Assembly (NCBI RefSeq): GCF_014197615.1
Contig: NZ_JACIFY010000028.1
Coordinates: 1 to 58,741 of the forward strand
Source of the DNA: Rhizobium esperanzae
GTDB lineage: Bacteria > Pseudomonadota > Alphaproteobacteria > Rhizobiales > Rhizobiaceae
DNA: 58,741 nt
Direction of reading: 5' to 3'
How positions within the stretch are numbered: position 1 is the first letter of the stretch; each line of letters starts with the position of its first letter. The position numbers and the translations under genes were made by a program. Below, one piece after another: positions 7,325-15,557 of the stretch. The notes under the pieces were generated by a model. That model saw nothing but the letters and a program-made list of their open reading frames with translations. It was not told where the DNA came from and ran no database searches.

Positions 7325-7420
7325 CCTGGGCGAATGCCGTCGGCGACTACAGGGGCCGCATCGCGCCATAACGATGGAATGCGTGCGGTGATAGGTCTCC
7401 GGCAATGCTCGTCGCTCAGG
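7325..7420 (+). ncRNA. Y-RNA-like RNA 5 (short, no tRNA-like module)
   Basis: The terminal 9 bp stem pairs CCTGGGCGA (7325-7333) with TCGCTCAGG (7412-7420), one G-U. The 5' strand keeps GGCGAATGCCG and GACTACAG, and the 3' strand keeps CTCGTCGC. The central part is one hairpin (CCGCA...TGCGG, 7356-7388) without a T loop or D arm, resembling eukaryotic-style simple Y RNAs. It ends 52 bases before the rtcB start. Confidence 0.78.
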
Positions 7421-7472
7421 CGGTGTGAAGAAAAGCAACGGAACAAGAAGGACTGCAGACGCAGAAAAGACA

Positions 7473-8891
7473 ATGATAGCGGTAATGAGCGGACAGGATT
7501 TGATCGACGCCGGAATGAGCCAGGGGAAGTGGTTTCGCCCGGCTCTCGACGCGGCCAATGCGGTTTTGAGCAAGGGCGGCTCCGTGGCGGATGCCCTGGA
7601 GGCGGCAAGGAGCTTCCAGCCGGGGCCGACGCTTGCCCTGAGGGCCGACAACGATATCGAGATCTATTCCAACATCCGCGCTGAGAACGCCTTCGAACAG
7701 GACAATGTCGAGAAGGTCAATGCGACGATGCGGGCGCTGGTGCGCACACCCGTCGTCCGTTCCGCCGCGATCATGCCGGACGCTTGCCCGGCGGGTCCGG
7801 TCGGAACGATCCCGGTCGGTGGTGTGGTGGCGTCGGAAGCGATCCATCCCGGCATGCATTCGGCCGATATCTGCTGCTCCATGGCGATTTCGATCTTCCC
7901 CGGCGTGGATCCGAAGTCGCTTCTGGACGCCGTGCATGCCGTGACGCATTTCGGTCCCGGGGGTCGTCCGCGCGGCGCACAGCTCAAGCCTTCCGAGGCG
8001 ACGCTTTCAGCCTTTCAGCAGAATCCTTATCTGCGTGACGGAGTGCTCAGCGCTAGCATCGAGCATTTCGCGACCCAGGGCGACGGCAATCATTTCGCCT
8101 ATGTCGGGACGATGAAGTCGACCGGGGAAACCGCGCTTGTGACCCATCATGGATCGCGAGCACCGGGAGCGCGGCTCTACGACAAGGGCATGAAGGTCGC
8201 CAACCAGTTTCGGGAACGCATCTCGCCTGAGACGCATAGGGAGAATGCCTGGATTCCGGCGGATACCGAGGAAGGCGATGCCTACTGGTCGGCGCTGCAG
8301 ACGATCCGCCAGTGGACGAAGGAGAACCACTATGTCCTTCACGACATGGCGGCGGAAAATCTTTCGACCAAGGTCGCGGACCGCTTCTGGAACGAGCATA
8401 ATTTCGTCTTCCGGAAGTCGGACGGGCTGTTCTACCACGGAAAGGGCGCGACCCCTGCCTTTGACAACTGGGCGCATGACGCGACCGATCTGACCATCAT
8501 TCCGCTCAATATGGCGGAACCGATCCTGATCGTTCGCGGCTCGAACGCTGCCCATGGCCTCGGCTTCTCGCCGCATGGCGCTGGCCGCAACTTTTCGCGC
8601 AGCGCGCATATGAGGCAGTTGTCTGCGGAGTACGGGGCGGATTCGCGGGGGCTCAGCCCGAACAACATCGCGGCCATTCTGGAGAAGGAAACAAGCGGTC
8701 TCGACGCGCGGTTCTTCTCCGGTTTCGCCGACGTGTCGGAACTGCCGAGTGCCTACAAGAGTGCTGCGAACGTGCGGGCACAGATCGAGCACTACGGTCT
8801 CGCCGAAGTGGTCGACGAAGTGATCCCCTACGGGAGCATCATGGCCGGCGACTGGCAGAAGAACGCGCCCTGGCGCAAAAAGCGTCAGTGA
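7473..8891 (+). CDS. rtcB: RtcB RNA ligase
   Basis: RtcB joins RNA 3'-phosphate or 2',3'-cyclic phosphate ends to 5'-OH ends using GTP and Mn2+. All key residues appear in order: the metal pair in ADICCS (Asp and Cys three apart), the Asn-His of GDGNHF, the His of HHGSR, the His of EHNFVFR, and the guanylylated His of SPHGAGRNFSRS. The length from ATG 7473 is 472 residues, typical of the shorter bacterial RtcB type. A GTG at 7425 and an ATG at 7485 are alternative starts; none has a strong ribosome site. No rtcA is present. Location in the rsr/Y-RNA unit suggests RtcR/sigma54 control. Confidence 0.93.
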   Translation: MIAVMSGQDLIDAGMSQGKWFRPALDAANAVLSKGGSVADALEAARSFQPGPTLALRADNDIEIYSNIRAENAFEQDNVEKVNATMRALVRTPVVRSAAIMPDACPAGPVGTIPVGGVVASEAIHPGMHSADICCSMAISIFPGVDPKSLLDAVHAVTHFGPGGRPRGAQLKPSEATLSAFQQNPYLRDGVLSASIEHFATQGDGNHFAYVGTMKSTGETALVTHHGSRAPGARLYDKGMKVANQFRERISPETHRENAWIPADTEEGDAYWSALQTIRQWTKENHYVLHDMAAENLSTKVADRFWNEHNFVFRKSDGLFYHGKGATPAFDNWAHDATDLTIIPLNMAEPILIVRGSNAAHGLGFSPHGAGRNFSRSAHMRQLSAEYGADSRGLSPNNIAAILEKETSGLDARFFSGFADVSELPSAYKSAANVRAQIEHYGLAEVVDEVIPYGSIMAGDWQKNAPWRKKRQ

Positions 8892-8896
8892 AACAT

Positions 8897-8926
8897 GAGG
8901 AAAGGCAACCAGGCTTGCCTTCCCTC
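8897..8926. terminator. Bidirectional hairpin terminator between rtcB and the CpaF-like gene
   Basis: A 7 bp stem AAGGCAA/TTGCCTT (8902-8908 with 8915-8921) with a 6-base loop is extended by GAGG/CCTC flanks. It sits six bases after the rtcB stop and between two convergent genes. No long T tract is present, so strength is uncertain. Confidence 0.5.
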
Positions 8927-8976
8927 GACGCACCATGCCGGACAGACAGTTCCGAGGTCGCGTCCGCCAACAGGCT

Positions 8977-10125
8977 TCAAGCCGTTGCCCGAATGGCGGG
9001 ATCAGCCTTCACCCATTCGGGGTGTTCACCGTCCGCTATCTCTTCCATCGCATCGGCGGCAAAGCTCGGCACCACGCCGGTCCAGAGCAGTGCGCCGTCG
9101 GAATTGGAGTGGCCGTCACCCTCGAGCTTATAGATGCTCTCGACGATATACTGGCCGTCATTGTTCAGGCCCTTGATCTCGGAAATCTCGATCACCCGGC
9201 GTCTGCCGGTGCGCTTGAAGCGGGCGATCTGCACGACGACGTCGACGGCCGAGGCGATCTGGGCCCGCAGCGGCCTGAGCGGCATGTCGATGTCGGACAT
9301 CAGCGCCAGCGTCTCCAGCCGGTGCAGGGCATCGTAGGGCGTGTTCGCATGCACGGTCGACAGGCTGCCGCTGTGACCGGAGGTCATTGCCTGGATCATA
9401 TCGAGCGCCTCGCCGCCGCGGCATTCGCCGACGATGATGCGGTCGGGCCGCATGCGCAGGGACGAGCGGAACAGGTCGCGGATGCTGGCGCCGCCGCGGC
9501 CGAAGCGGTCGGGCTTCGTCACTTCGAGATAGACCACGTGTTCCTTGCGGATCTGCAGTTCCGACGTGTCCTCGATGACGATGATGCGTTCGTGGTCGGC
9601 AAAGGCTTCCGACAGCGCGTTCAGCATCGTCGTCTTGCCGGTGCCGGTGCCGCCCGAGATGATGACATTCTTCTGCAGCCCGACGGCTGCCTGCAGCAGC
9701 GACAGCGACTCCTCGGTCAGGCTGCCCTGGGTGACGAGATCGCGGATGCTGCGATGCTCTTTCAGAAAGCGGCGAATGGAGATGCAGAGCCCGGTGCGGG
9801 CGGCCGGCGGCTGGATCATCTGCACGCGGGACCCATCCGGCAGACGGGCTTCCACGCTCGGCTCCTCCGGCGTCAGCCGCTTGCCTGAGAATTGCGCGAT
9901 GCTGCGCGCGGCCGATTCCAGGTCCTCGCGGCTGGCGAAGCGCGTATCGGCGCGTTCGAGCTTGCCTCGCCTTTCGACGAAGATGTCGGAGGTTCCGTTG
10001 ATCAGGATTTCGGAAACGCTCGGGTCCTCGAGAAGGAAGCGGATCGGTCCCAAGAGTTTGTCCAGCGCCCGGGTCAGGACCTGAAAGGTCGCCTGTTCGG
10101 CAGCGTCGTCGGAAACGGCCTTCAT
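8977..10125 (-). CDS. CpaF/TadA-family pilus ATPase, second copy
   Basis: The 382-residue protein is a type II/IV secretion ATPase of the CpaF group. It has Walker A SGGTGTGKTT (about 157-166), the Asp box IIVIEDTSEL, an Arg-rich RMRPDRIIVGECRGGEA Walker B region and the His-containing SGHSGSLSTVHANTP. The start at 10125 overlaps the stop of the small upstream gene (TGATG). It is much shorter than the CpaF at 16501 and lacks that protein's FHA-like N-terminus. It is transcribed divergently from the Tad operon. It could be an alternative motor, for example for retraction. Confidence 0.88.
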   Translation of the reverse strand: MKAVSDDAAEQATFQVLTRALDKLLGPIRFLLEDPSVSEILINGTSDIFVERRGKLERADTRFASREDLESAARSIAQFSGKRLTPEEPSVEARLPDGSRVQMIQPPAARTGLCISIRRFLKEHRSIRDLVTQGSLTEESLSLLQAAVGLQKNVIISGGTGTGKTTMLNALSEAFADHERIIVIEDTSELQIRKEHVVYLEVTKPDRFGRGGASIRDLFRSSLRMRPDRIIVGECRGGEALDMIQAMTSGHSGSLSTVHANTPYDALHRLETLALMSDIDMPLRPLRAQIASAVDVVVQIARFKRTGRRRVIEISEIKGLNNDGQYIVESIYKLEGDGHSNSDGALLWTGVVPSFAADAMEEIADGEHPEWVKADPAIRATA

Positions 10126-10256
10126 CAGAGCGGCATCCCGACAAGAACTGTGCTCATGCCGAACAGTGTCGCCATCATCTGAACGGCGGTCGGAAAGAAC
10201 ATCATCAGTGGAATGAGGACCAATGCAAGTATCAAGACGCTGCTCATCGTTTCCAT
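10125..10256 (-). CDS. 43-residue hydrophobic small protein upstream of the CpaF-like ATPase
   Basis: This ORF starts at ATG 10256 with a GGAG ribosome site about 12 bases upstream. Its stop overlaps the ATPase start (TGATG), so translation is probably coupled. The protein is one long hydrophobic segment (VLILALVLIPLMMFFPTAVQ) with a Met-rich tail, similar in style to the hydrophobic part of the small pilin-like protein at 10766. It has no charged processing site before the hydrophobic stretch, so it is not an obvious prepilin. Function unknown. Confidence 0.72.
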   Translation of the reverse strand: METMSSVLILALVLIPLMMFFPTAVQMMATLFGMSTVLVGMPL

Positions 10257-10765
10257 GGTTCTTTCTCCGGAACGACTGAAGGGCCAAGCCCATGACGTCG
10301 GAGAAGCTTAATCCAGATCGTCAAGCAACGCCATGGCCGCGTCATGCGCGAGCGGCCGATATGGCGTTCGCTGGCCGTCTATTCTATCGCTTTGAAAGAA
10401 TTGACCAATTATGGGGCGGTCGGCGGCAGTTTACAAAGCCCGCGGGTGGCCTCTTATTTACGGAAAATCTGTATATTATTCAGGAGGTTAGTTGCAAATT
10501 GCCGCCGTCAACTCTGTTTCATCAAGGGACGCCTCCAAAGCAATTGGAACCCTTCGTTTCGTTTGCTTGACGGAGGGCTGGCCTTGGGCGCACTCTTGGG
10601 TCTTAATGGTGTTGCTCAACAAGCGTTGGCCACTGGGGAAGAAAAACCGAAGCAGAAATTATCATTGGAACGAGCAACGTGCTGGTTCGGATCGATAGCG
10701 TATTCTTGCTTCATCTTCACCAAGGTCTTCGATCCGAAACAAACCTAGGAACGAGGAATACGCAT
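10257..10765. other. Intergenic region between divergent Tad transcripts
   Basis: This 509-base stretch is more AT-rich than its surroundings and must hold the divergent promoters for the ATPase pair and the pilin operon. Open frames inside it lack ribosome sites and family resemblance. I see no clear operator or RNA. Confidence 0.5.
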
Positions 10766-10969
10766 ATGTTTGGAAAACTCAAGACTCTCGCAATTGCACT
10801 TCACAAGGACGAACGTGGCGACATGGCCCAGATCGTCCTGGCCGTCGCCCTGATCGTCATCCCGCTGATGCTGCTTCTGCTCGCATTCGGCAAACAGATC
10901 GGCGAATGGTTCAACGAAAAGAACACGGCTCTCTCCGACGCCGAGAGAATTCCTGAGCCGGGTCAATAA
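10766..10969 (+). CDS. Small Flp/Tad-associated pilin-like protein
   Basis: The 67-residue protein has an N-terminal basic stretch (FGKLKTLAIALHKDERGDM), one hydrophobic segment (AQIVLAVALIVIPLMLLLLAFG, about 24-45) and an acidic, hydrophilic tail. This is the size and layout of Flp-type pilins, although the usual G/XXXXEY processing motif is not evident. A GAGGA ribosome site precedes ATG 10766; longer starts have none. It is the first gene of the Tad operon, directly before the prepilin peptidase. Confidence 0.7.
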   Translation: MFGKLKTLAIALHKDERGDMAQIVLAVALIVIPLMLLLLAFGKQIGEWFNEKNTALSDAERIPEPGQ

Positions 10970-10983
10970 GCGGGTCCGGTGTC

Positions 10984-11547
10984 ATGGATATGCCCTACGA
11001 TCTGACCCTGATGCCTGCGGCGGCGGCTCTTGCCGTCGCCTGCGCCATGACCGCGGCGGTGCTCGATCACCGCCGGGGTCACATCCCGAACGCCGTGACC
11101 TATCCCTGCCTGCTTGCCGGCTTCATGCTGGCGGCGGCCGGCGGGGGTCTCGCAGGGATCGGTCTTGCCTTTGCAGGCCTCGTTGCGGCCGGCATGATCT
11201 TCATCATCGCCTTCGCAGCCGGAAGCTGCGGCGGCGGCGATGTCAAGCTGATGGCGGCGCTCGGCGCCATTCTCGGCCTGTGGCCCGCCATCGACGTGAC
11301 CCTCGCATCGCTCATGGTCGGCGGCGTCATCGCCGTTTTCTCCATGGCGCGACGGGTTCAGTGGAGCGTGCTGGCCCGAACGGTCGGACTGTTTGCCCTG
11401 CTCCTGCCTGCCGGCTTCCGCGATGCCGCTTCCGTGCTGAAGCCGCGCGAAACCCATCATACCGTCCGCTTCGGCGTTGCCGCCGCTCTCGGACTTCTCT
11501 GGTGCCTGTTCATGCCTGGTTTCACCCCTCTTTCACTCGTGAGGTAA
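10984..11547 (+). CDS. cpaA: A24 prepilin peptidase (CpaA/TadV)
   Basis: The 187-residue membrane protein has the two catalytic Asp motifs of A24 peptidases: the cytosolic Asp in VLDHRRGHIPN (about 29) and the GGGDVKLMAALG motif near residue 82. About six hydrophobic segments are visible. It would cleave leader peptides of Flp pilins and TadE-type pseudopilins. The gene starts 14 bases after the pilin-like gene. Confidence 0.9.
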   Translation: MDMPYDLTLMPAAAALAVACAMTAAVLDHRRGHIPNAVTYPCLLAGFMLAAAGGGLAGIGLAFAGLVAAGMIFIIAFAAGSCGGGDVKLMAALGAILGLWPAIDVTLASLMVGGVIAVFSMARRVQWSVLARTVGLFALLLPAGFRDAASVLKPRETHHTVRFGVAAALGLLWCLFMPGFTPLSLVR

Positions 11548-11552
11548 CGGCA

Positions 11553-12350
11553 ATGCGCGCGGAACTCGAACGCCCTCTCTTCGACGGCGCCTTCTGGAGT
11601 TCGATCCTGCACTCGCGGACCTTCTGGATCCCCGAGGATCACGGCGCGCTCTTCGGCACCTTCGCGATCGCCATGATCTTGCTTGCCTCGATGCTGCTGC
11701 TGCCGCGGCTTTCCGCCCGCCGGCGCCGGATATCGGAGCTGCACGGCGATGTCTCCGGCAGCACGACGATGATGGATTTCGTGCTTGTCACGCCGGTCTT
11801 CGTCTTCTTCATGTTCGTGGTCTTCCAGTTCGCGATCCTGGCCAAAAACCACCTCTTCACCCATTATGCCGCCTATGCGGCGGCCCGCAGCGCCCGCGTC
11901 TATTTCTGCCCGGCCCTGCCGATCACCATCCACAGCTTCATCGGCCCGAAGACCTGCGATGACGACGCTGCAGCGGGCAAGGCCGATCTCGCCGCCCGTC
12001 TGGCGCTGATCCCGGCCGCCCCCTACGACCAGTTGAAATGCGTCGGCGCCTGCCAGCCGCCGGAAGAAGCGCTGAAGGCCCTTGCCGATGCCTCCGGTCT
12101 TTCGAAGAACTGGCGGGCGATGCGCAACCAGGCCCGTTACATGTTCGACCCGCAGAACGTTACGGTCACCGTCGACCGCGCCCCGATGGCGTTCTATGCC
12201 GCCATCAACCGCTCGCCGCAGGTGCCTGTCACCGCCAAGGTGGAAGCGCGCTTCCTGCTGCTCGAATATGCCGGCTGGGTCTTTGCCCGCGGCCAGAGGA
12301 AAGACGGCCGCTACTACACGATCTCGAAGGCGGAGGTGAACCTGCTATGA
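11553..12350 (+). CDS. TadE-like pilus assembly protein with extra N-terminal membrane segment
   Basis: The 265-residue protein starts at ATG 11553 behind a GAGG ribosome site. It has one membrane segment near 30-48, a basic stretch (RRRR), and then a TadE-type segment: MMDFVLVTPVFVFFMFVVFQFAILAKN (about 74-100) followed by YAAARSARVY. The C-terminal domain is extracytoplasmic with paired cysteines. TadE/F proteins are pseudopilins. It overlaps the next gene by ATGA. Confidence 0.8.
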   Translation: MRAELERPLFDGAFWSSILHSRTFWIPEDHGALFGTFAIAMILLASMLLLPRLSARRRRISELHGDVSGSTTMMDFVLVTPVFVFFMFVVFQFAILAKNHLFTHYAAYAAARSARVYFCPALPITIHSFIGPKTCDDDAAAGKADLAARLALIPAAPYDQLKCVGACQPPEEALKALADASGLSKNWRAMRNQARYMFDPQNVTVTVDRAPMAFYAAINRSPQVPVTAKVEARFLLLEYAGWVFARGQRKDGRYYTISKAEVNLL

Positions 12351-13990
12351 CACCGTCTCTCGTCAAGCGCCTGCACCGCGACGAACGCGGCTTCCTGTCG
12401 CCGATCATCCTTTACATGACGATCGCGCTCGCCCTGATGATCGTCTGGATCCTGAACACGGGACAGATGATCTACGACAAGCAGCGCACGCAGGATACCG
12501 CCGATGCGGCAGCACTCGTCCATGCCGACTGGGAAGCGCGCTATCTCAACATCATGGCGATGAACAACGTCGCCTCGTCGCAGGCCACCGTCGTCATGGC
12601 GACCTCGGTCGCCTTCCAGTTGACCACCGCGGAACTGGCCCTGCGCTCGACCGCCATTCTGGCCAAACTCGCCGAATATTCTTTCACCGAAGGTTTCGGA
12701 CCGGCCTCGCTGCTGCCGCCGCTGCCGCCGATGCCCTATTGCCCGGGCTGGCAGAAGGTTCCGATCGTCGGCGGCATCATCTACGGTGCCTGCCTGGCGT
12801 TCCAGGGGTTCCGAGCAACGGAAGCCAGCCTGGCGATTGCATATACGGTCAAAGCACAGATCGATTATGATCCCTGGGGCCTGATCGTGAAGTCCAGCGA
12901 CATCATCGACGGCATGAACGATCTCAATGACTACCTCGTCGAGAGCTTTCCGCAGCGGGTCGGCAACGAAGCCCTGCACCTGGTGCGCCTGAACAAATCG
13001 GATCACGTCGTTTTCCATCCGCCGTGCGAATCCTGCAACGACGCCGGAGAAGGCGCCGGCGGCAACCTGCCGGTCGATCGCGACGGCATCAATCCCGCTG
13101 CGGCCTATACCGAAATGTGCCTGGCGATGAGCAACGGCACGCAAGGGCAGGACCCGCTGCTGATGCGCGGCGAGTTTGCCAACCGCGGCTTCCCCAACGG
13201 CAAGGGTCCATTGACCGCGGGCGGCGTCGACGGCAGCCACATCCGCGACTGGGTCAACCACAAGAGCGGCATCGATAATGCGCTGGTGAATTTCTACATC
13301 TTCTATGAAGCCTTCGGCCCGGCCTATCTGAGCAAGGTGCCGTTCAAAGCGATTGTCGAACAATATGCCGGCGATCTCAGTTGGTGGCAGGAACTGGCGC
13401 TCGATGCCAGCTTCTGGATCGCCGACAAAGTCTTCGGCGTCGGCTTCGGCATCACCAACCCGTTCCAGCTGCCGATCGACGTACCGCCGCGCTACTCGGA
13501 CTCGCAGACGAAGGACAAGAACGACTTTACCCGCAAGTTCGACATGATCTGGAACCAGGTCTGCGGCCCGGCCGGCGGCGCGATTTCCGTGGCAGGTGCC
13601 CCCCTGCCCGTCATCTCCTTACCCAAGCCCTACTGGCTGAAAGGCCGCATCCCCTTCAATTTCACGCCCTTCGGCGGCGAGCAGCTCGACGACTACCAGA
13701 CGCTGGCGATCGTGTCCCGCGCCCCGCGCGCCAGGCTGCAGATCCGCATCTTCAAGGACAAGACACCGTCGGCCTATGCCCTGGCGCAGAGCTGGGTCCA
13801 CAACTACACGGCCTTCGACCTCTATACGCAGGACTGGCTCGCATCGCTGGCGCCCGCCACGCTTGCCGACGATATCGGCCAGGTCTCGAACACCATCAAG
13901 CAGAGCCCGGCCGCCGACAGTTTCACCGGCCTGACCCGCGTCTTCGACCAGGGAGGAGCCAATGCCTGGGCTGCCGTCAACACACACTGA
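12347..13990 (+). CDS. TadG-like pilus assembly protein
   Basis: The 547-residue protein begins RLHRDERGFLSPIILYMTIALALMIVWILNTGQMIYDKQRTQDTADAAAL, the short basic leader, hydrophobic segment and 'QDTADAAALV' of Tad/TadG pseudopilin-like proteins. A large extracytoplasmic domain with several cysteines follows. Unlike longer TadG proteins I see no von Willebrand A MIDAS motif. The start overlaps the previous gene (ATGA), showing tight coupling. Confidence 0.75.
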   Translation: MTPSLVKRLHRDERGFLSPIILYMTIALALMIVWILNTGQMIYDKQRTQDTADAAALVHADWEARYLNIMAMNNVASSQATVVMATSVAFQLTTAELALRSTAILAKLAEYSFTEGFGPASLLPPLPPMPYCPGWQKVPIVGGIIYGACLAFQGFRATEASLAIAYTVKAQIDYDPWGLIVKSSDIIDGMNDLNDYLVESFPQRVGNEALHLVRLNKSDHVVFHPPCESCNDAGEGAGGNLPVDRDGINPAAAYTEMCLAMSNGTQGQDPLLMRGEFANRGFPNGKGPLTAGGVDGSHIRDWVNHKSGIDNALVNFYIFYEAFGPAYLSKVPFKAIVEQYAGDLSWWQELALDASFWIADKVFGVGFGITNPFQLPIDVPPRYSDSQTKDKNDFTRKFDMIWNQVCGPAGGAISVAGAPLPVISLPKPYWLKGRIPFNFTPFGGEQLDDYQTLAIVSRAPRARLQIRIFKDKTPSAYALAQSWVHNYTAFDLYTQDWLASLAPATLADDIGQVSNTIKQSPAADSFTGLTRVFDQGGANAWAAVNTH

Positions 13991-14627
13991 ACATGCCGGC
14001 GGCCTGCTGATGCGGCTGCATCGCGACCGGCGCGGTCTCGCCTCGATCGAATTCGTGCTCGCCGCACCTGTTATCCTGCTGATCGTGATCTTCATGATCC
14101 ATGCGAACAGGATTTCCACCAAGAAGGTGGGCACCATGCTCGCCATGCGCAACTCTGCCTTCGCCGAGGCGAATGGGCTGGACTGCACCTCCGACTTTTC
14201 CAATGTCTTCCCGCTCCCGGCCCTGCCGGCACTGCCGGGAGGAGATGCCATCAGTTGCTCGCGCACCCCATCGCATGAAGGCGGCGGCGACCCGCAGCGC
14301 ACTTTTGTCTGGGACGACGTGCAGAACACGCTGAAGCGCGACGGCCGAGACTTCGGCGATATGGTCGGCGATCTCGCCAATGAAAAGCCGCAGCTCGTCA
14401 CCGCAACGGCCGACCGCGTCTACAAGTTCAGGGATTCCGATGATCTCGATACGATCAGGAGCATCCGCTGGAAGGACGCCTTCACCGTGGACGACGCGAC
14501 GCTCTTTGCCTCGCACAACAACGATATCACGCGCCGGGGCTACGATCCGACGCTGCGGCGCGAAATCCGCGATGTCGCCGACGATTCCGGCGATCTCTTC
14601 GACGGTGTCTTTCCGGGGGCGAAATAG
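13962..14627 (+). CDS. TadE-family pseudopilin-like protein
   Basis: The 221-residue protein carries a basic leader and TadE segment (RDRRGLASIEFVLAAPVILLIVIFMIHANR, about 20-49), including the Glu in the ASIEF motif that marks TadE/F processing. The rest is a soluble extracytoplasmic domain. The start at 13962 has a GGAGGA ribosome site and overlaps the previous gene by 29 bases. ATG 14010 (MRLHRDRRG) is an alternative that would avoid the overlap. Confidence 0.8.
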   Translation: MPGLPSTHTEHAGGLLMRLHRDRRGLASIEFVLAAPVILLIVIFMIHANRISTKKVGTMLAMRNSAFAEANGLDCTSDFSNVFPLPALPALPGGDAISCSRTPSHEGGGDPQRTFVWDDVQNTLKRDGRDFGDMVGDLANEKPQLVTATADRVYKFRDSDDLDTIRSIRWKDAFTVDDATLFASHNNDITRRGYDPTLRREIRDVADDSGDLFDGVFPGAK

Positions 14628-15557
14628 ATGAGACAGGGCGCGCGCATCTCAATCCGTTTCGCTGGCCATTTCGCCGGTATTGCCCTGGTCATCGGGCTCG
14701 TTGCCGTGGTGGTGGCCAAGCCGGGCCATGCCGAGGTCTACAAGGATTTCCAGGCGACGCTGAATTCGATGCTGGCCGGCATTCTCGGTGCGCCGGAACG
14801 GGCGCCGCGCGATCTCGTCATCAACGGCCAGCCGCTCGAATTCACGCCCTATCAGAGCGACCGCAGCATTTCCGATATCACCGACGAATGGCTGCGGGTA
14901 CTGGCCGCCAATACCCGGCCGGCCTTGCCGAAAAGCAGCGACAGGCAGGAACTGACCGCCGTCATCGCCGCCAATATGCTGATCGTCCCGAAGGTGAGCC
15001 GCATCCGCGACGATCTTGCCGTGGTGGTGCGCTTCTTCGACGGCGACGGCGAGGCGGCCCTCGATTATCTCAAACGCCAGGACCCGAACAATCCTTCGGC
15101 AAGAGCGCCGATCCCCGGCGTCTCGATCATGATCCGTCGTCCCGCCGATGCGCCGATGACCGAGGTGCTGATGAGCCGCTTCGACGATGTCGCTTCGACG
15201 CTGCCGGCCTTTGCCGCGCCCGCCGATGTCAGCAAGCTGCCGATGTCGCTGCGCCCGCCCGCCGGCGTCGAAGTGCTGAGCGATATCGGCGATCGCGACA
15301 AGGGCCATACGTCGCGCACGGTCGTCTCGAAAGGCACGCTCACCGCCTCGCGCTGGTCGGATCAGCGCGCCGATCTTCTGGCCCGCGACGGTTTCACCAT
15401 CGAGACCCCGCCGGCTCAGCGCGGCAGGGTGATTGCGCTTTACGGCCGGCGCGGCAGCGTCGAAGCCAATGTTCTTTACACCAGCAGCAAGGCCGACGGT
15501 CGGACCGTCGAGGTCATTCAAATCAGGCAACCCTTCGTAGGGGGAATAACACCATGA
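14628..15557 (+). CDS. Exported Tad-locus protein of unknown function
   Basis: The 309-residue protein has an N-terminal hydrophobic segment ending in VAKPGHA, like a signal peptide or anchor, and an otherwise soluble periplasmic body. I do not recognise a domain. It starts directly after the previous stop and ends four bases before cpaB, so it is part of the pilus operon. Its position next to CpaB, where other Tad loci place the secretin, could mean an envelope role, but it lacks visible secretin motifs. Confidence 0.65.
   Translation: MRQGARISIRFAGHFAGIALVIGLVAVVVAKPGHAEVYKDFQATLNSMLAGILGAPERAPRDLVINGQPLEFTPYQSDRSISDITDEWLRVLAANTRPALPKSSDRQELTAVIAANMLIVPKVSRIRDDLAVVVRFFDGDGEAALDYLKRQDPNNPSARAPIPGVSIMIRRPADAPMTEVLMSRFDDVASTLPAFAAPADVSKLPMSLRPPAGVEVLSDIGDRDKGHTSRTVVSKGTLTASRWSDQRADLLARDGFTIETPPAQRGRVIALYGRRGSVEANVLYTSSKADGRTVEVIQIRQPFVGGITP

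Noticed and set aside
10344..10748. Plus-strand frame in the Tad intergenic region
   Set aside because: Low-complexity mixed composition, no ribosome site, and no hydrophobic or domain pattern.
12314..13363. Minus-strand frame of 349 codons within the TadG-like gene
   Set aside because: Shadow ORF from third-position GC, without ribosome site or family match.
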